From assembly GCF_013256625.1 (NCBI RefSeq), contig NZ_CP053908.1:4092001-4156000 (forward strand): a DNA stretch of 64,000 bases, read 5' to 3'. A program made the position numbers and the translations under genes. Source of the stretch: Hymenobacter sp. BRD128 (GTDB lineage: Bacteria; Bacteroidota; Bacteroidia; Cytophagales; Hymenobacteraceae). The notes beneath the pieces were generated by a model. That model did no database searches. It worked only from the letters and a program-made list of their open reading frames with translations, and was not told the origin of the DNA. Of the stretch, positions 45,528-53,849 are shown piece by piece (within the stretch, counting starts at the first letter, position 1; every line of letters starts with the position of its first letter).

Positions 45528-45788
45528 ATGCTTCTTTCGTTGTTGCTGCAAGTTGTTAATTCGGTTGGTCTGGCTGTAATGGGTGCCGGCATCGGCGCTG
45601 GTCTGGCTATCCTGGGCGCTGGCCTGGGCATTGGCCGCATCGGCGGTAGCGCTATGGAAGCCATCGGCCGTCAGCCGGAGGCTTCGGGCAAAATCCAGAC
45701 TGCTATGCTCATCGTGGCCGCTCTGGTAGAAGGTGCAGCCCTGTTCGCAGTGGTAGTCTGCCTGCTCATCGCCCTGAAACTGCAGTAA
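45528..45788 (+). CDS. atpE: F-type ATP synthase subunit c
   Basis: An 86-residue two-helix c-ring subunit: a glycine-rich first helix (GAGIGAGLAILGAGLGIGRI, about 20-39), the polar loop IGRQPEAS, and the ion-binding Glu in AALVEGAALF (about residue 66). The motif lacks the extra polar ligands of the Na+ type, so proton coupling is inferred. It is followed by a strong hairpin before atpF. Confidence 0.96.
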   Translation: MLLSLLLQVVNSVGLAVMGAGIGAGLAILGAGLGIGRIGGSAMEAIGRQPEASGKIQTAMLIVAALVEGAALFAVVVCLLIALKLQ

Positions 45789-45802
45789 TCGCGTCGGTAT
45801 AG

Positions 45803-45850
45803 CCCGGCCGGCTGGCATCCGCACGCAAGGAGGTCAGCCGGCCGGGTTTT
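45803..45850 (+). terminator. Intra-operon hairpin after atpE
   Basis: Perfect 12-bp GC stem (45803-45814 / 45835-45846) with TTTT after it, between atpE and atpF. By form it is an intrinsic terminator or partial terminator, which would raise subunit c over the distal subunits. Confidence 0.7.
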
Positions 45851-45981
45851 CGTTCGGCTGAAGCCTGGGTTTGGTTTGTAAAGCAACCTAAACCAACCGC
45901 TTTGGCAACTTACCTGCCGCCGCCGGATGTTACCTGGTGTGCCCTAGCGGGCGCGCTGCCACCCCGATAATTGCCGCCCTT

Positions 45982-46476
45982 ATGTCGCTTATCACCCCCG
46001 AATTTGGTTTGCTGTTCTGGCAAACCCTGATTTTCCTCATCCTGCTCTTCCTGCTGGCCAGATTCGCCTGGAAGCCCATCCTGGGTTCGCTGAAGGAGCG
46101 TGAAGACAGCATCGACCAGGCGCTGAAAATGGCCGAGCAGGCCAAGCTGGAAATGCAAAACCTGAAAGCCGGCAACGAAAAGCTGCTGGCCGACGCCCGC
46201 CACGAGCGCGACCAGATGCTGAAGGAAGGCCAGAAGATTGCCAACCAGCTTGTCGAGCAGGCTAAGACCACGGCTGTGGAGGAAGCCAACCGCATTTCGC
46301 AGCAGGCCCGCGAAGCCATTCAGCAGGAAAAAAATCAAGCTCTGGCCGAGGTGAAAAATACCGCTGCCCAGCTAAGCGTAGACATCGCCGAGCGCGTGCT
46401 GCGCCGTGAGCTAGCCGACCCGGCCGCCCAGCAGAAGCTGGTGGACGATTACCTGAAAGACGTAAAGCTTAATTAA
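45982..46476 (+). CDS. atpF: F-type ATP synthase subunit b
   Basis: A 164-residue peripheral-stalk subunit: an N-terminal membrane helix (about 10-28, LLFWQTLIFLILLFLLARFAW) followed by a long charged coiled coil (LKEREDSIDQALKMAEQAK, ISQQAREAIQQEKNQAL). The start at 45982 (MSLITPEFGLLFW) matches family N-termini; the longer frame from 45937 adds no conserved sequence. Confidence 0.95.
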   Translation: MSLITPEFGLLFWQTLIFLILLFLLARFAWKPILGSLKEREDSIDQALKMAEQAKLEMQNLKAGNEKLLADARHERDQMLKEGQKIANQLVEQAKTTAVEEANRISQQAREAIQQEKNQALAEVKNTAAQLSVDIAERVLRRELADPAAQQKLVDDYLKDVKLN

Positions 46477-46486
46477 TGCTAAATGC

Positions 46487-46555
46487 TTAGTGGTTAATGG
46501 GTAATAAATTGGCGTAAGTGTTCCCATTTATTACCCATTAATCATTGACCACTAA
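46487..46555. repeat. Imperfect AT-rich inverted repeat between atpF and atpH
   Basis: Arms 46487-46509 and 46526-46555: a 15-bp perfect core (46495-46509 / 46526-46540) plus an outer TTAGTGGT/ACCACTAA pair. The unit TAATGGGTAAT recurs, and a further TTACCCATTA lies at 46559-46568, next to the atpH start. Confidence 0.75.
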
Positions 46556-46573
46556 CCATTACCCATTAAAAAC

Positions 46574-47137
46574 ATGGCCGACCAACAAGTAGCCGCCCGC
46601 TACGCCAAGTCTTTGCTGGACCTGGCGCAGGAGCAGGGCACGCTAGCGAAGCTAAAGCAGGATATGGACTTGCTGGCCAGCACTATGGCCGGCAGCCGCG
46701 ACCTGCGCCTGCTGCTGCGCAACCCGATTGTGAAGCACGATAAGAAGCTCAGCATTCTCACTGCCATTTTTGGTGGTAAGGTGTCAGAGATGCTGATGCG
46801 CTTTTTTCAAATTCTGACCAGCAAAAACCGCGAGGATGCGCTGGAGCACATCGGCAGCGAGTTTCTGCGGCAATACAATGCCCTGATGGGCGTGCAGGTA
46901 GCCGAAGTAACCTCGGCCTCGCCGCTTACGCCGGCCACCCGCGCCGAGATTGAGAAGATGGTGAAGCTGCAAACCGGCTTGCCCGACGTGTCGCTTACCG
47001 AAAAGGTGGATGCTTCGCTGATTGGTGGCTTTGTGCTGCGCGTAGGCGACCGCCAGATTGATGACTCGGTGAAAGGCAACCTGCGCCGCCTGCGCACCTC
47101 CCTCACCGACAATACTTATACTCCCAGCTTAAACTAA
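46574..47137 (+). CDS. atpH: F-type ATP synthase subunit delta
   Basis: A 187-residue OSCP/delta subunit, linking the b stalk to the F1 head. Family features: DQQVAARYAKSLLDLAQEQG at the N-terminus, LLLRNPIVKHDKKLSIL and the C-terminal signature LIGGFVLRVGDRQIDDSVKGNLRRLR (about 150-176). It lies 7 bp before atpA. Confidence 0.95.
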   Translation: MADQQVAARYAKSLLDLAQEQGTLAKLKQDMDLLASTMAGSRDLRLLLRNPIVKHDKKLSILTAIFGGKVSEMLMRFFQILTSKNREDALEHIGSEFLRQYNALMGVQVAEVTSASPLTPATRAEIEKMVKLQTGLPDVSLTEKVDASLIGGFVLRVGDRQIDDSVKGNLRRLRTSLTDNTYTPSLN

Positions 47138-47144
47138 TATTCCA

Positions 47145-48725
47145 ATGGCAGAAGTACGCCCGGACGAAGTATCCGCCATCCTGCGGCAGCAGCTGTCCAA
47201 TTTTAAATCGGCCGCCGAGCTGGAAGAAGTCGGCACCGTGCTCCAGGTGGGCGACGGCGTGGCCCGCATCTACGGCCTGTCGCACGCGCAGTCGGGCGAG
47301 CTGATTGAGTTTGAAAATGGCCTGCAAGGGCTGGTGCTGAACCTTGAAGAAGACAACGTAGGTGCCGTAATGCTCGGCGACTACGGCGACATCAAAGAGG
47401 GCGCTACCGTGCGCCGCACCAATAAAATTGCCGCTATTCAGGTAGGCGAGGGCATCGTGGGCCGCGTGGTAAACACGCTGGGCCAGCCTATCGACGGTCG
47501 CGGTCCTGTTCAGGGGCAGACCTATGAGATGCCCCTGGAACGCAAGGCGCCTGGGGTAATCTTCCGCCAACCGGTAACTGAGCCGCTGCAAACCGGTATT
47601 AAGGCTATCGACGCCATGATTCCGATTGGGCGCGGCCAGCGTGAACTGATTATCGGCGACCGTCAGACTGGTAAGTCAACCGTAGCGCTCGATGCTATCC
47701 TCAACCAGCGCGAGTTCTTCGAGCGTGGCGAGCCGGTTTTCTGCATCTACGTCGCCATCGGCCAGAAGGCTTCGACGGTAGCGCAGGTAGTGCAGGCCCT
47801 AACCAAGGGCGGTGCTATGGACTATACGGTAGTGGTGTCGGCTTCGGCTTCTGACCCTGCTCCGATGCAGTTCTACGCTCCCTTCACGGGTGCTGCCATC
47901 GGCGAGTACTTCCGTGATACGGGCCGTCCGGCGCTGGTAGTTTATGATGACTTGTCGAAGCAGGCCGTGGCTTACCGCGAGGTGTCGCTGCTGTTGCGCC
48001 GTCCTCCCGGACGCGAAGCCTACCCCGGCGACGTATTCTATCTGCACAGCCGCTTATTGGAGCGCGCCGCTAAAATCAACGCTTCGGACGAGATTGCGCG
48101 CAACATGAACGACCTGCCCGAAAGCCTGAAGCCGCTAGTGAAAGGTGGTGGCTCGCTAACGGCCCTGCCGCTCATCGAAACCCAGGCTGGTGACGTATCG
48201 GCCTACATTCCGACCAACGTAATCTCGATTACGGACGGCCAGATTTTCCTTGAAACCAACCTCTTCAACTCCGGTGTGCGCCCCGCTATCAACGTGGGCA
48301 TCTCGGTAAGCCGCGTGGGTGGTAATGCTCAGATTAAGAGCATGAAGAAGGTAGCTGGTACGCTGAAGCTCGACCAAGCGCAGTTCCGCGAGCTGGAAGC
48401 TTTCGCCAAGTTCGGCTCGGACCTCGATGCCTCGACCAAGCTCACCATCGAGCGTGGCCGTCGCAACCTGGAGATTCTGAAGCAGCCCCAGTTCTCGCCC
48501 GTAAAAGTGGAGGACCAGGTGGCCATTATCTACGCCGCTACCAACGGCCTGCTCGACACCGTGCCCGTGAACCGCGTGCGCGAGTTTGAGAAGGAGTTTA
48601 CGCAGGTGATGAACGCCCGCAACCCCGACGCTCTTAAGGCGCTGAAAGCTGGCAAGCTGGATGACTCGGTGACGGGTGCCATCCGCCAAACGGCTAAGGA
48701 CGTGGCGGCCAGCTACGCTGCTTAG
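47145..48725 (+). CDS. atpA: F-type ATP synthase subunit alpha
   Basis: A 526-residue non-catalytic nucleotide-binding subunit. Walker A GDRQTGKST (about 170-178), the family block around LLLRRPPGREAYPGDVFYLHSRLLERAAK, and the conserved SISDGQI-like ISITDGQIFLETNLF are all present. Codon use (many GGT, GCT, CGT) suggests high expression. The catalytic beta and the epsilon subunit genes (atpD, atpC) are not in this window; they sit elsewhere in many Bacteroidota. Confidence 0.97.
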   Translation: MAEVRPDEVSAILRQQLSNFKSAAELEEVGTVLQVGDGVARIYGLSHAQSGELIEFENGLQGLVLNLEEDNVGAVMLGDYGDIKEGATVRRTNKIAAIQVGEGIVGRVVNTLGQPIDGRGPVQGQTYEMPLERKAPGVIFRQPVTEPLQTGIKAIDAMIPIGRGQRELIIGDRQTGKSTVALDAILNQREFFERGEPVFCIYVAIGQKASTVAQVVQALTKGGAMDYTVVVSASASDPAPMQFYAPFTGAAIGEYFRDTGRPALVVYDDLSKQAVAYREVSLLLRRPPGREAYPGDVFYLHSRLLERAAKINASDEIARNMNDLPESLKPLVKGGGSLTALPLIETQAGDVSAYIPTNVISITDGQIFLETNLFNSGVRPAINVGISVSRVGGNAQIKSMKKVAGTLKLDQAQFRELEAFAKFGSDLDASTKLTIERGRRNLEILKQPQFSPVKVEDQVAIIYAATNGLLDTVPVNRVREFEKEFTQVMNARNPDALKALKAGKLDDSVTGAIRQTAKDVAASYAA

Positions 48726-48742
48726 ATTCGGTAAATAAGCAA

Positions 48743-48869
48743 AAAATCGTCTGTCATTGCGAGCAACGCGAAGCAATCGCCCCAGAACGACAGCACCTGA
48801 ACGAGACGGGCGCGGACGATTTTGTGCTGGGGCGATTGCTTCGCTCTGCTCGCAATGACAGACGATTTT
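48743..48869. repeat. 43-bp inverted repeat between atpA and atpG
   Basis: Arms 48743-48785 and 48827-48869 are complementary apart from a short mismatch cluster (CAACGCG against CAGAGCG). The TGTCATTGCGAGC...CGAAGCAATCG sequence resembles a dispersed intergenic repeat seen in many bacterial genomes. It is inserted between two co-transcribed ATP synthase genes. Confidence 0.85.
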
Positions 48870-48886
48870 AGTTTTTATTCTATTTT

Positions 48887-49789
48887 ATGGCCTCTCTAAA
48901 AGAAGTTCGCTCGCGCATCCAGTCGGTTTCGAGCACGCAGCAGATTACCAAAGCCATGAAAATGGTGGCGGCGGCCAAACTGCGCCGGGCCCAGGACAAC
49001 ATTATTCGGATGCGCCCCTATGCCCAGCGGCTAACCAGTATCCTGGCTAACCTGACCCGCACAACTACCGACGAGGTGGTGAGCGAGTACGGCCAGGTAC
49101 GCGAGGTGCGTCGGGTGCTCATTATTGCTATCACGTCGGACCGAGGGCTAGCCGGCGCGTTCAATGCCAACGTATTTAAGGGCGTGAACACCCTGGTTGC
49201 GGAGCGCTACGCCAACCTGCCGGCGGCCAATATCGCGGTGATGGCCATCGGTAAAAAGGCGCACGACTACTATGGGCGACGCAACTACAAGCGCGTGGGC
49301 GACTACACGCACGTGTTTGCCAAGCTGTCGTTCGACACGGTGCGCGTGGCGGCCGAGGAAGCCATGCGCGGCTTTACCGGAGGCAGCTACGACCAGGTAG
49401 TGATGGTATACAACGAGTTCAAAAATGTGGCTACTCAGGTGGTGCAGACCGAACAGTTGCTGCCGCTGGTGCCTACCGAGGTGCCGGCCGGTACCCCTAG
49501 CGCCAACGCTCCGGATGCCAGCATCGATTACATCTTTGAGCCAAGCAAAGAAGAAATTATTCAGACCCTGATTCCGCAGAGCCTGAAAATTCAGCTCTAT
49601 AAAGCCGTATTGGAAAGCAACGCTTCGGAGCACGGCGCCCGCATGACGGCGATGGACAAAGCCACCGACAACGCCGGCGAGCTGCTGAAGGCACTGAAGC
49701 TAACGTACAACCGCACGCGCCAAGCGGCCATCACGACCGAGATTCTCGAAATCGTGGGTGGCGCTGAGGCCCTGGCCGCCAGCCGCTAG
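48887..49789 (+). CDS. atpG: F-type ATP synthase subunit gamma
   Basis: A 300-residue central rotor shaft. The N-terminus MASLKEVRSRIQSVSSTQQI with TKAMKMVAAAKLRRAQ and the C-terminus ASEHGARMTAMDKATDNAGEL with LTYNRTRQAAITTEILEIVGGAEAL are both diagnostic. A small loop (about 200-215, PAGTPSANAPDA) is low-complexity. Last gene of this ATP synthase operon. Confidence 0.97.
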   Translation: MASLKEVRSRIQSVSSTQQITKAMKMVAAAKLRRAQDNIIRMRPYAQRLTSILANLTRTTTDEVVSEYGQVREVRRVLIIAITSDRGLAGAFNANVFKGVNTLVAERYANLPAANIAVMAIGKKAHDYYGRRNYKRVGDYTHVFAKLSFDTVRVAAEEAMRGFTGGSYDQVVMVYNEFKNVATQVVQTEQLLPLVPTEVPAGTPSANAPDASIDYIFEPSKEEIIQTLIPQSLKIQLYKAVLESNASEHGARMTAMDKATDNAGELLKALKLTYNRTRQAAITTEILEIVGGAEALAASR

Positions 49790-49811
49790 CCCCCTACTTA
49801 AGCCATTCAGG

Positions 49812-49849
49812 AAAGACTCAGCGCCAGATGGTTGCTGAGTCTTTTTTTT
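49812..49849 (+). terminator. Intrinsic terminator of the ATP synthase operon
   Basis: Stem 49812-49822 / 49834-49844 with a T8 tail, 22 bp after the atpG stop. Confidence 0.93.
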
Positions 49850-49921
49850 GGTGCATATAGCTAATTCGCTTAGCTTAATTGTGCTAAACGTAGTTACTTC
49901 GTAGTATGAGTTGCTAGCCCT

Positions 49922-51886
49922 ATGCTGCGGAGTATATTTAAATCGAGGCTGGTAAGCCGGTTGCTAAGCTATCAGGCGCTGGGAATACTGTGGCTGCTGG
50001 GCGCTACCGTACTTCGAGTGGGCGCCCAGGCAGCGCCAGCGGCCCCCCCATTATTGGCTGCTGCATCCGAGCCGGGCCGGGTAGCCAAGCCCGATACAGC
50101 CCTGGTAAACCGGCTCAACAAACAGGCGTTCGTATTGCGCATCAACCACGCGCTGCAAACGCGCCAGCTAGCCAAGCAAGCGCTGCGACTGGCGCAGCAG
50201 TTGCACTACGACCGGGGTCTGCTCAATGCGCACTTCAGCTTGGGCTACTACTATCGGGGGGCTAGCAAGTACGACTCGGCGCTTTATCACACGCAGCAGG
50301 CGCTGCGCCTGGCCGCGAAGCTGCACAGTGATTATGACCGCACCCGGGGGCTGTATAACCTGGCGCGCATCTATTCGGAGCAGGGCGACTACAGCCGCGC
50401 CCTGGATGTTAACCTGCAAGGCTTGGCGCTGGCGCAGGCTATTCATAACCGCCGGGCAGAGCTTTTTCAGCTAATTGAATCCGGACTGGTAGAAATTCCG
50501 TTGGGTGAGTACGCTACCGCGCAGACGCATTTCGACCAGGCCCTGCGCCTGGCGCAAAGCATCAAAGACAAAATTGGCATCGGTGGGGCTTATAGCGGCC
50601 TGGGCGACCTGAACCGGCAGCAGGCCCACTGGAGCCTGGCTGGCCACTACTATACGGCCGCCGCCGCTAGCTACCACGACGTATTCAATACCCAGGGCAT
50701 GCTGCCGGTAGAGCTGAGTATTGCCGAAATGACCGACCGCCAGGGCAACCACGAAGCCGCACTGGCTGCTACGCGGGACCTGCTTCGCCAGGCCCTGGAG
50801 GCTGAATGGGAAGGGCCAGCCGCGCGGGCTCAGCTACTGCTGGGCCGCATCTACCTGGCTATGGGTCAGCCCGATAGCGCCTGTTACTACGGCAAGCGCA
50901 GCCTGGCCCTTAACCGGGGCCATCGCCTGCGGCCCGCCATCCGCGATGCCGCGCAGGTGCTAGCGCAGGCCAACGCCCAGCTTGGTAAGTGGCACCAGGC
51001 GTATGAGTATCAGGCGCTGGCTATCAGCTATGCCGACAGCCTGACTGGCGAGGATGCGCGCCGCCGCGTGGCGGGCCTGCAGGCGCAGGAGTCGCATCGG
51101 CGGCAACAGATTCAGCAGCAGCTGGGGCAGCAGCAGGGGCGGCTGCAAACGCAGCAGCAGGAGCTGGCGCAGCTGCGCTATCGCCAGCAACTGGGTGCGC
51201 TGGTAGTGCTGGGCTTGTTGCTGGCCGCTGGCGGGAGCGTATTTTTCTGGCGCTACCGGCACCGCGAAACCCGCCGCCAGGAGGCATTGCGCACGCGTAT
51301 TGCGGCCGACCTGCACGACGAGGTGGGCAGTATGCTAACCCAGATTTCGATGCAGAGCACCCTGCTGCGCGAGGGCCGCTACGCTCCGGCCCAGCAGCAG
51401 GTGTATCTCGACCAGATAGCGGAGGCTAGCCGCCTGGCCGCCCGCCAGATGCGCGATGCCGTGTGGAGCATTGATGCCCGCTACGACTCGGCCGCTAGCC
51501 TGCTCGACCGTCTGCGCGACCATGCCCACGAAGTGCTGCCGCCCGCGGGCCTCGAGCTGGATTTCGGCGTTGAGGCCAGTATCGTCAGTGCCACCGTGCC
51601 GCTGGCTACGCGCCAGGCTCTATATTATATCTACAAGGAGGCGCTGCACAATGTGGTGAAGCATGCCCACGCCCGGCAAGTACACGTGCGCCTCCGCCTG
51701 CACCACCAGCAGCTCGAGCTGGAAGTGCGCGACGATGGCCGTGGCCTAGCCAGCACCAGCCCTGGCCGGCCCGGCGGCCAGGGCCTGCCCAACATGCGCA
51801 TGCGCGCGCGCGCCGTGGGCGGCACTATCGGGCTGGAGGCCGCGCAGCCCGGCACGCGCCTGATAGTGCGGCTGCCGCTCCGCTAG
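49922..51886 (+). CDS. TPR-containing sensor histidine kinase (HisKA_3)
   Basis: A 654-residue kinase of the Bacteroidota TPR-kinase type. N-terminal signal/anchor (about 15-38), TPR repeats outside the membrane (about 60-370), Gln-rich coiled coil (about 385-425), a membrane helix (about 428-446), the phospho-acceptor segment RIAADLHDEVGSMLTQISMQ (about 459-478) and HATPase_c (about 560-654; KEALHNVVKHAHA, VRDDGRGL, GGQGLPNMRMRA). Its regulator starts within 60 bp downstream. The signal is unknown. Confidence 0.92.
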   Translation: MLRSIFKSRLVSRLLSYQALGILWLLGATVLRVGAQAAPAAPPLLAAASEPGRVAKPDTALVNRLNKQAFVLRINHALQTRQLAKQALRLAQQLHYDRGLLNAHFSLGYYYRGASKYDSALYHTQQALRLAAKLHSDYDRTRGLYNLARIYSEQGDYSRALDVNLQGLALAQAIHNRRAELFQLIESGLVEIPLGEYATAQTHFDQALRLAQSIKDKIGIGGAYSGLGDLNRQQAHWSLAGHYYTAAAASYHDVFNTQGMLPVELSIAEMTDRQGNHEAALAATRDLLRQALEAEWEGPAARAQLLLGRIYLAMGQPDSACYYGKRSLALNRGHRLRPAIRDAAQVLAQANAQLGKWHQAYEYQALAISYADSLTGEDARRRVAGLQAQESHRRQQIQQQLGQQQGRLQTQQQELAQLRYRQQLGALVVLGLLLAAGGSVFFWRYRHRETRRQEALRTRIAADLHDEVGSMLTQISMQSTLLREGRYAPAQQQVYLDQIAEASRLAARQMRDAVWSIDARYDSAASLLDRLRDHAHEVLPPAGLELDFGVEASIVSATVPLATRQALYYIYKEALHNVVKHAHARQVHVRLRLHHQQLELEVRDDGRGLASTSPGRPGGQGLPNMRMRARAVGGTIGLEAAQPGTRLIVRLPLR

Positions 51887-51944
51887 CCCGGCCGGGGCGG
51901 TGGTGATGTTCGCGTTATCTAACATCTTTATGCGATACCGCCGT

Positions 51945-52610
51945 ATGACGGTGGCACCGACCTTTGCCCGCGTGATTATCCTTGGCATCATCGAAGACCA
52001 GACGGCTATCCGGGAAGCGCTGTGCGAATACCTGGATGCGCAGCCTGAATTCAACTGCGTGCTGTGTGCGACCTCGCACGAGGAATTTATGGTTGAATTG
52101 GGTAGCCTGCCGGTGCTCCCTACCCTGGTGCTGTCCGATATCGGCCTGCCCGGGCGCTCAGGCATAGAAGGGCTGGCGCTGCTGCGGCAGGTGCTGCCAG
52201 AGGCCGAGGTGCTCATGCTTAGCGTGTATACCGATGCCGAGCGGGTATTCGAAGCCCTGCGCCAAGGTGCCATCGGGTATCTCGAAAAAACGACGCCGCT
52301 CCCGTTATTAAAAGAGCACTTGCTGCAAGTGGCGGCCGGCGGCTCACCCATGAGCCCGAGCGTGGCCCGGCACGTCACCCGCTACTTTGCCCCCCAGCCT
52401 ACCAGTCCACTGGCTAGCCTTACTCCCCGCGAGCACGACATCGTGCGGGGCATCGAAGATGGCTTGAGCTACAAGCTCATCGCCGACCGTCTGGGGCTTA
52501 GCCTCGACACCGTGCGCTCGCACATCCGGCAGGTTTATCGCAAGCTGCAAGTCAACTCAAAGGCTGAAATAATGGCCAAAACCCGTCCCCGGCCGCTGCT
52601 GCCCTGGTAA
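51945..52610 (+). CDS. NarL/LuxR-family response regulator
   Basis: A receiver domain (IIEDQTAIREAL, Asp in LVLSDIGLPGRSG, VLMLSVYTD, GYLEKTTPL) and a C-terminal LuxR HTH (LTPREHDIVRGIEDG, SLDTVRSHIRQVYRKL). Partner of the kinase just upstream. The start is uncertain: in-frame GTG at 51900, ATG at 51945 and GTG at 51972 are all possible; a CCGACCTTTG promoter-like sequence (51957-51966) would make 51972 the start of a separate short-leader transcript. Confidence 0.88.
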   Translation: MTVAPTFARVIILGIIEDQTAIREALCEYLDAQPEFNCVLCATSHEEFMVELGSLPVLPTLVLSDIGLPGRSGIEGLALLRQVLPEAEVLMLSVYTDAERVFEALRQGAIGYLEKTTPLPLLKEHLLQVAAGGSPMSPSVARHVTRYFAPQPTSPLASLTPREHDIVRGIEDGLSYKLIADRLGLSLDTVRSHIRQVYRKLQVNSKAEIMAKTRPRPLLPW

Positions 52611-52660
52611 ATACTCCTGCCAACTATTCTGACCTATTCTCAGTTGCACCTTTCTGAGTT

Positions 52661-52873
52661 ATGAATTTCCAAGCTTCTTCTTCGTTAGACCAATCCGCTG
52701 GGCCGGCTGCCGCTCGGGCGGCCCGGCAGCGCGAGGTCGAAACCGCCTTGCTCGTGCAAACCCTGTGCGGGCAGCCGGCTAGCCCCGATGCCCTGGCCCG
52801 GCTGCGGCGCTACGAGGCGGGCGAGCTGCCGCGCGAGCAAGCCTTTATGGCCCTGTACGAAGGGCTGATGTAG
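52661..52873 (+). CDS. Small hypothetical protein, weakly VbhA-like
   Basis: A 70-residue soluble protein. The second half, ALARLRRYEAGELPREQAFMALYEGL, weakly recalls the antitoxin VbhA pattern (short helices with a 'G-E-(I/L)-x-x-E-(Q/E)-A' turn). No Fic toxin gene is adjacent, so a toxin-antitoxin role is unsupported. It lies in a 330-bp interval between the regulator and truA. Confidence 0.55.
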   Translation: MNFQASSSLDQSAGPAAARAARQREVETALLVQTLCGQPASPDALARLRRYEAGELPREQAFMALYEGLM

Positions 52874-52928
52874 CGGATAGCCCAGCCGCACAGCCGCGTG
52901 CGCAAACGCCTGCCCGGCGTACTGGCGG

Positions 52929-52936
52929 TACTTTTG
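52929..52936 (+). promoter_or_regulatory. -7 promoter element for truA, near-leaderless
   Basis: TACTTTTG matches TAnnTTTG and ends only 8 bp before the truA ATG, so a transcript from it would have almost no 5' leader. Confidence 0.55.
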
Positions 52937-52944
52937 CGGCTGCC

Positions 52945-53709
52945 ATGCGCTACTTCATTCATTTTGCCTACGACGGCACGGCTTACTGCGGCTGGCAGGT
53001 GCAGCCCGGCGTGCCCACCGTGCAGGCCACCCTCGATAAGGCGCTGAGCCAGGTGCTGCGCCAGCCCGTGCATACCTTAGGCAGCGGCCGCACCGATACC
53101 GGCGTGCACGCCAGCCACCAGGTAGCTCATTTTGAGGCCGCGCTGCCCGAGGGCATGACCTTCGACCTGCTGCGCTACCGCGTAAACCGGGCCCTGCCGC
53201 CCGATGTGCAGGCTTTCCGCATTCACGAAGTGGGGCCCAAGGACCACGCCCGGTTCTCGGCCGAGGCGCGCACCTACGAATACTTCGTGAGCTTGCGGCC
53301 TAACCCGTTTCGGCGCGACCAGGCGCTGTACCTCGACCGGGCGCCCGACGTGGCCGCCATGAACGAGGCCGCCGCCTACCTCGTGGGCCAGTTCGATTTC
53401 ACGGCCTTCTCCAAGGTCAAGGGCGCCGAAACGCACTACGTGTGCTACCTCTACGAGGCTGGCTGGCGCGAGGAGGCCAGCGGCCTCGTGTTCAGCATTC
53501 GGGCCAATCGCTTCGTGCGGGGCATGGTGCGGCTGGTTGTGGGCACCCTGCTCGACGTGGGCCGCGGCAAGCTCACGCCGCTCGAATTTCAGCAGGTACT
53601 ACACCGCCAGCAGCGTATTGCTGCCAGTGGTGCGGCGCCGGCTAAAGGACTGTATTTAAGCAAAGTAGACTATGGGCCGGGGATAGTGCCAAGTGAAACT
53701 GATTCCTAA
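52945..53709 (+). CDS. truA: tRNA pseudouridine(38-40) synthase
   Basis: A 254-residue TruA that isomerises uridines at 38-40 of the anticodon stem. Visible: FAYDGTAYCGWQVQPGVPTVQ at the N-terminus, the catalytic Asp in GSGRTDTGVHASHQVAHF (about residue 52), RTYEYFV and RFVRGMVRLVVGTLLDVG near the C-terminus. Standard length. Confidence 0.96.
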   Translation: MRYFIHFAYDGTAYCGWQVQPGVPTVQATLDKALSQVLRQPVHTLGSGRTDTGVHASHQVAHFEAALPEGMTFDLLRYRVNRALPPDVQAFRIHEVGPKDHARFSAEARTYEYFVSLRPNPFRRDQALYLDRAPDVAAMNEAAAYLVGQFDFTAFSKVKGAETHYVCYLYEAGWREEASGLVFSIRANRFVRGMVRLVVGTLLDVGRGKLTPLEFQQVLHRQQRIAASGAAPAKGLYLSKVDYGPGIVPSETDS

Positions 53710-53849
53710 AAACGCGCGCTGAAGTACAAAAAAGCTTGTTTTATTTTGAATGGGTTCCCTGCCCAGTATAAAACAGTACACTGCTAAGTGGGCGAGAAGC
53801 GGCACGCCTGGCAACGAAACGTGCCGACCTTTGTTAGCAAGCTACTTCT

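Noticed and set aside
43331..49789. Loss of ATP synthase beta and epsilon genes as a defect
   Set aside because: In many Bacteroidota atpD and atpC form a separate locus, so their absence here is not evidence of a broken operon.
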